Origin: Taishania sp.
GTDB lineage: Bacteria; Bacteroidota; Bacteroidia; Flavobacteriales_D; Crocinitomicaceae
Length of the DNA: 64,000 nt
Direction: 5' to 3'
NCBI GenBank assembly: GCA_030150045.1
Contig: JASLGM010000041.1
Span: forward strand, 1-64,000
Of the stretch, positions 63,374 through 64,000 are shown piece by piece. A program made the translations under genes and the position numbers. Numbering within the stretch: the stretch's first letter is position 1; the number at the start of each line of letters is the position of its first letter. The notes under the pieces are model-generated. The model had not been told where the DNA came from. It saw only the letters and a program-made list of their open reading frames with translations, and ran no database searches.

Positions 63374-64000
63374 TTAATTGTTTTTTTTGATCCATCTAGG
63401 CAATAAGAATGCGCCAAAGAATAGATAGGGGAAATAGGAGATTAGACGCCATATTAGCGCTAAAACAACTAACAATATTGCAGATTGAGAAAAAGGGGCT
63501 AGTAGTTCGCTAAATGCATATTCTGCAACGCCACTTCCACCAGGTGTTGGGCTAACAAGCATAAATATCCACAATACAAATTGTTTACTATAAAGCAATA
63601 CATTGTCGAATGCGGATAATGGAATGAAAGCATTTAGGATTGCGTTAATTACGAGGTATCTGGAGGTCCAACTTCCAAAAGTACACAAGAAGCTTTTGAT
63701 CCAAAAGCCTTTACTTTCAGAACGTAATTCTTTGGATGCTACTTCAATTTCAATTCCAGTTTTTAGAGCATCGTCTTTCCATTTTCTTAAGAGTGGGAAT
63801 TTGAATACTAAATTGATGAGGTTGCTGATTAGTTTAGGGAATTTAAAAATGGAAAGAGCCAAAAGAAGTGTAATGCTTGTTATGATGGCATATCCGCTCC
63901 AGAATACATAGCTTGTAGCAATTGATCCGCTGGTATCTTTTGGGAAAAGGTCTTTATTCGTAATGAAAAGGAATACCAATGGTATCATGATTACATAGAA
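63374..64000 (-). CDS. LPG-synthase-TM / UPF0104-like membrane protein, 5' partial
   Basis: The C-terminal 208 or so residues of a flippase-like membrane protein. The frame stays open to the right edge, so the start lies outside. The family signature PTPGGSGVAEYAFSELLAPF is present (SPTPGGSGVAE), with about five helices visible. Relatives include the membrane half of lysylphosphatidylglycerol synthase and YbhN; no catalytic transferase domain is seen after it. Its function here is unknown. Confidence 0.82.
   Translation of the reverse strand, partial: FYVIMIPLVFLFITNKDLFPKDTSGSIATSYVFWSGYAIITSITLLLALSIFKFPKLISNLINLVFKFPLLRKWKDDALKTGIEIEVASKELRSESKGFWIKSFLCTFGSWTSRYLVINAILNAFIPLSAFDNVLLYSKQFVLWIFMLVSPTPGGSGVAEYAFSELLAPFSQSAILLVVLALIWRLISYFPYLFFGAFLLPRWIKKNN

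Noticed and set aside
1..64000. CRISPR array, prophage, insertion sequence
   Set aside because: No regularly spaced identical short repeats, no cas, integrase, transposase or phage structural genes were seen on either strand.

Overview
The window looks like chromosomal DNA of a Bacteroidota bacterium, most likely order Flavobacteriales and possibly Crocinitomicaceae (Fluviicola-like). This is inferred from AT-rich DNA, promoters of the TAnnTTTG type instead of Shine-Dalgarno leaders, a gliding lipoprotein (GldH), a large surface protein with a type IX secretion C-terminal domain, the long Bacteroidota-type IspG, a DUF4175 protein and RicT next to GldH. There is no phage, insertion sequence or CRISPR array. 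Nearly every gene is a housekeeping or regulatory gene.

Layout. 1-5 kb: end of a type I restriction HsdR, a small VF530-type protein and a 3-hydroxyacyl-CoA dehydrogenase. 5-13.3 kb: hemN, then a minus-strand group rpoN - membrane protein - M48 lipoprotein protease - LacI regulator, and pth/asnS. 13.3-19 kb: phosphatase-superfamily protein and uvrC, a glycosyltransferase, a wall amidase, ssb and tRNA-Asn. 19-28.7 kb: repeats, a possible sigma-54-driven small gene, polA, an lnt - small exported protein - T9SS surface protein operon, an S4 protein and a desaturase. 28.8-37.5 kb: ispG, then mnmG - ybeY - HATPase - DUF4175 on the minus strand with parS sites. 37.6-42.9 kb: gltX-folB-tRNA-Cys, a membrane protein, an ECF sigma/anti-sigma pair and rpiB. 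43.5-54 kb: multi-PAS histidine kinase with LytTR regulator, rnr, ferritin and a 1304-residue propeller-adenylate cyclase-HD fusion. 54.4-64 kb: USP, EamA transporter, exported coiled-coil protein, holB-ricT-gldH, a TPR lipoprotein and membrane proteins; the last gene runs off the right edge.

Most notable signals. (1) Nine copies of a structured intergenic element (family A), each 143-146 nt although the sequences diverge, with compensating changes in predicted stems. (2) Five copies of a second structured element (family B), each beside a family A copy and on the same strand. (3) Two perfect parS sites and one near-perfect site around mnmG, one of them read as codons at the 3' end of ybeY; this suggests the window is near the replication origin. 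(4) About nine genes have a TAnnTTT(G/A) box 4-5 nt before the ATG, which predicts leaderless mRNAs. (5) The propeller-cyclase-HD protein could make, and perhaps also degrade or sense, a cyclic nucleotide. (6) A sigma-54-like promoter precedes a very short gene beside polA. Everything here was read by eye from sequence; no database search was run.
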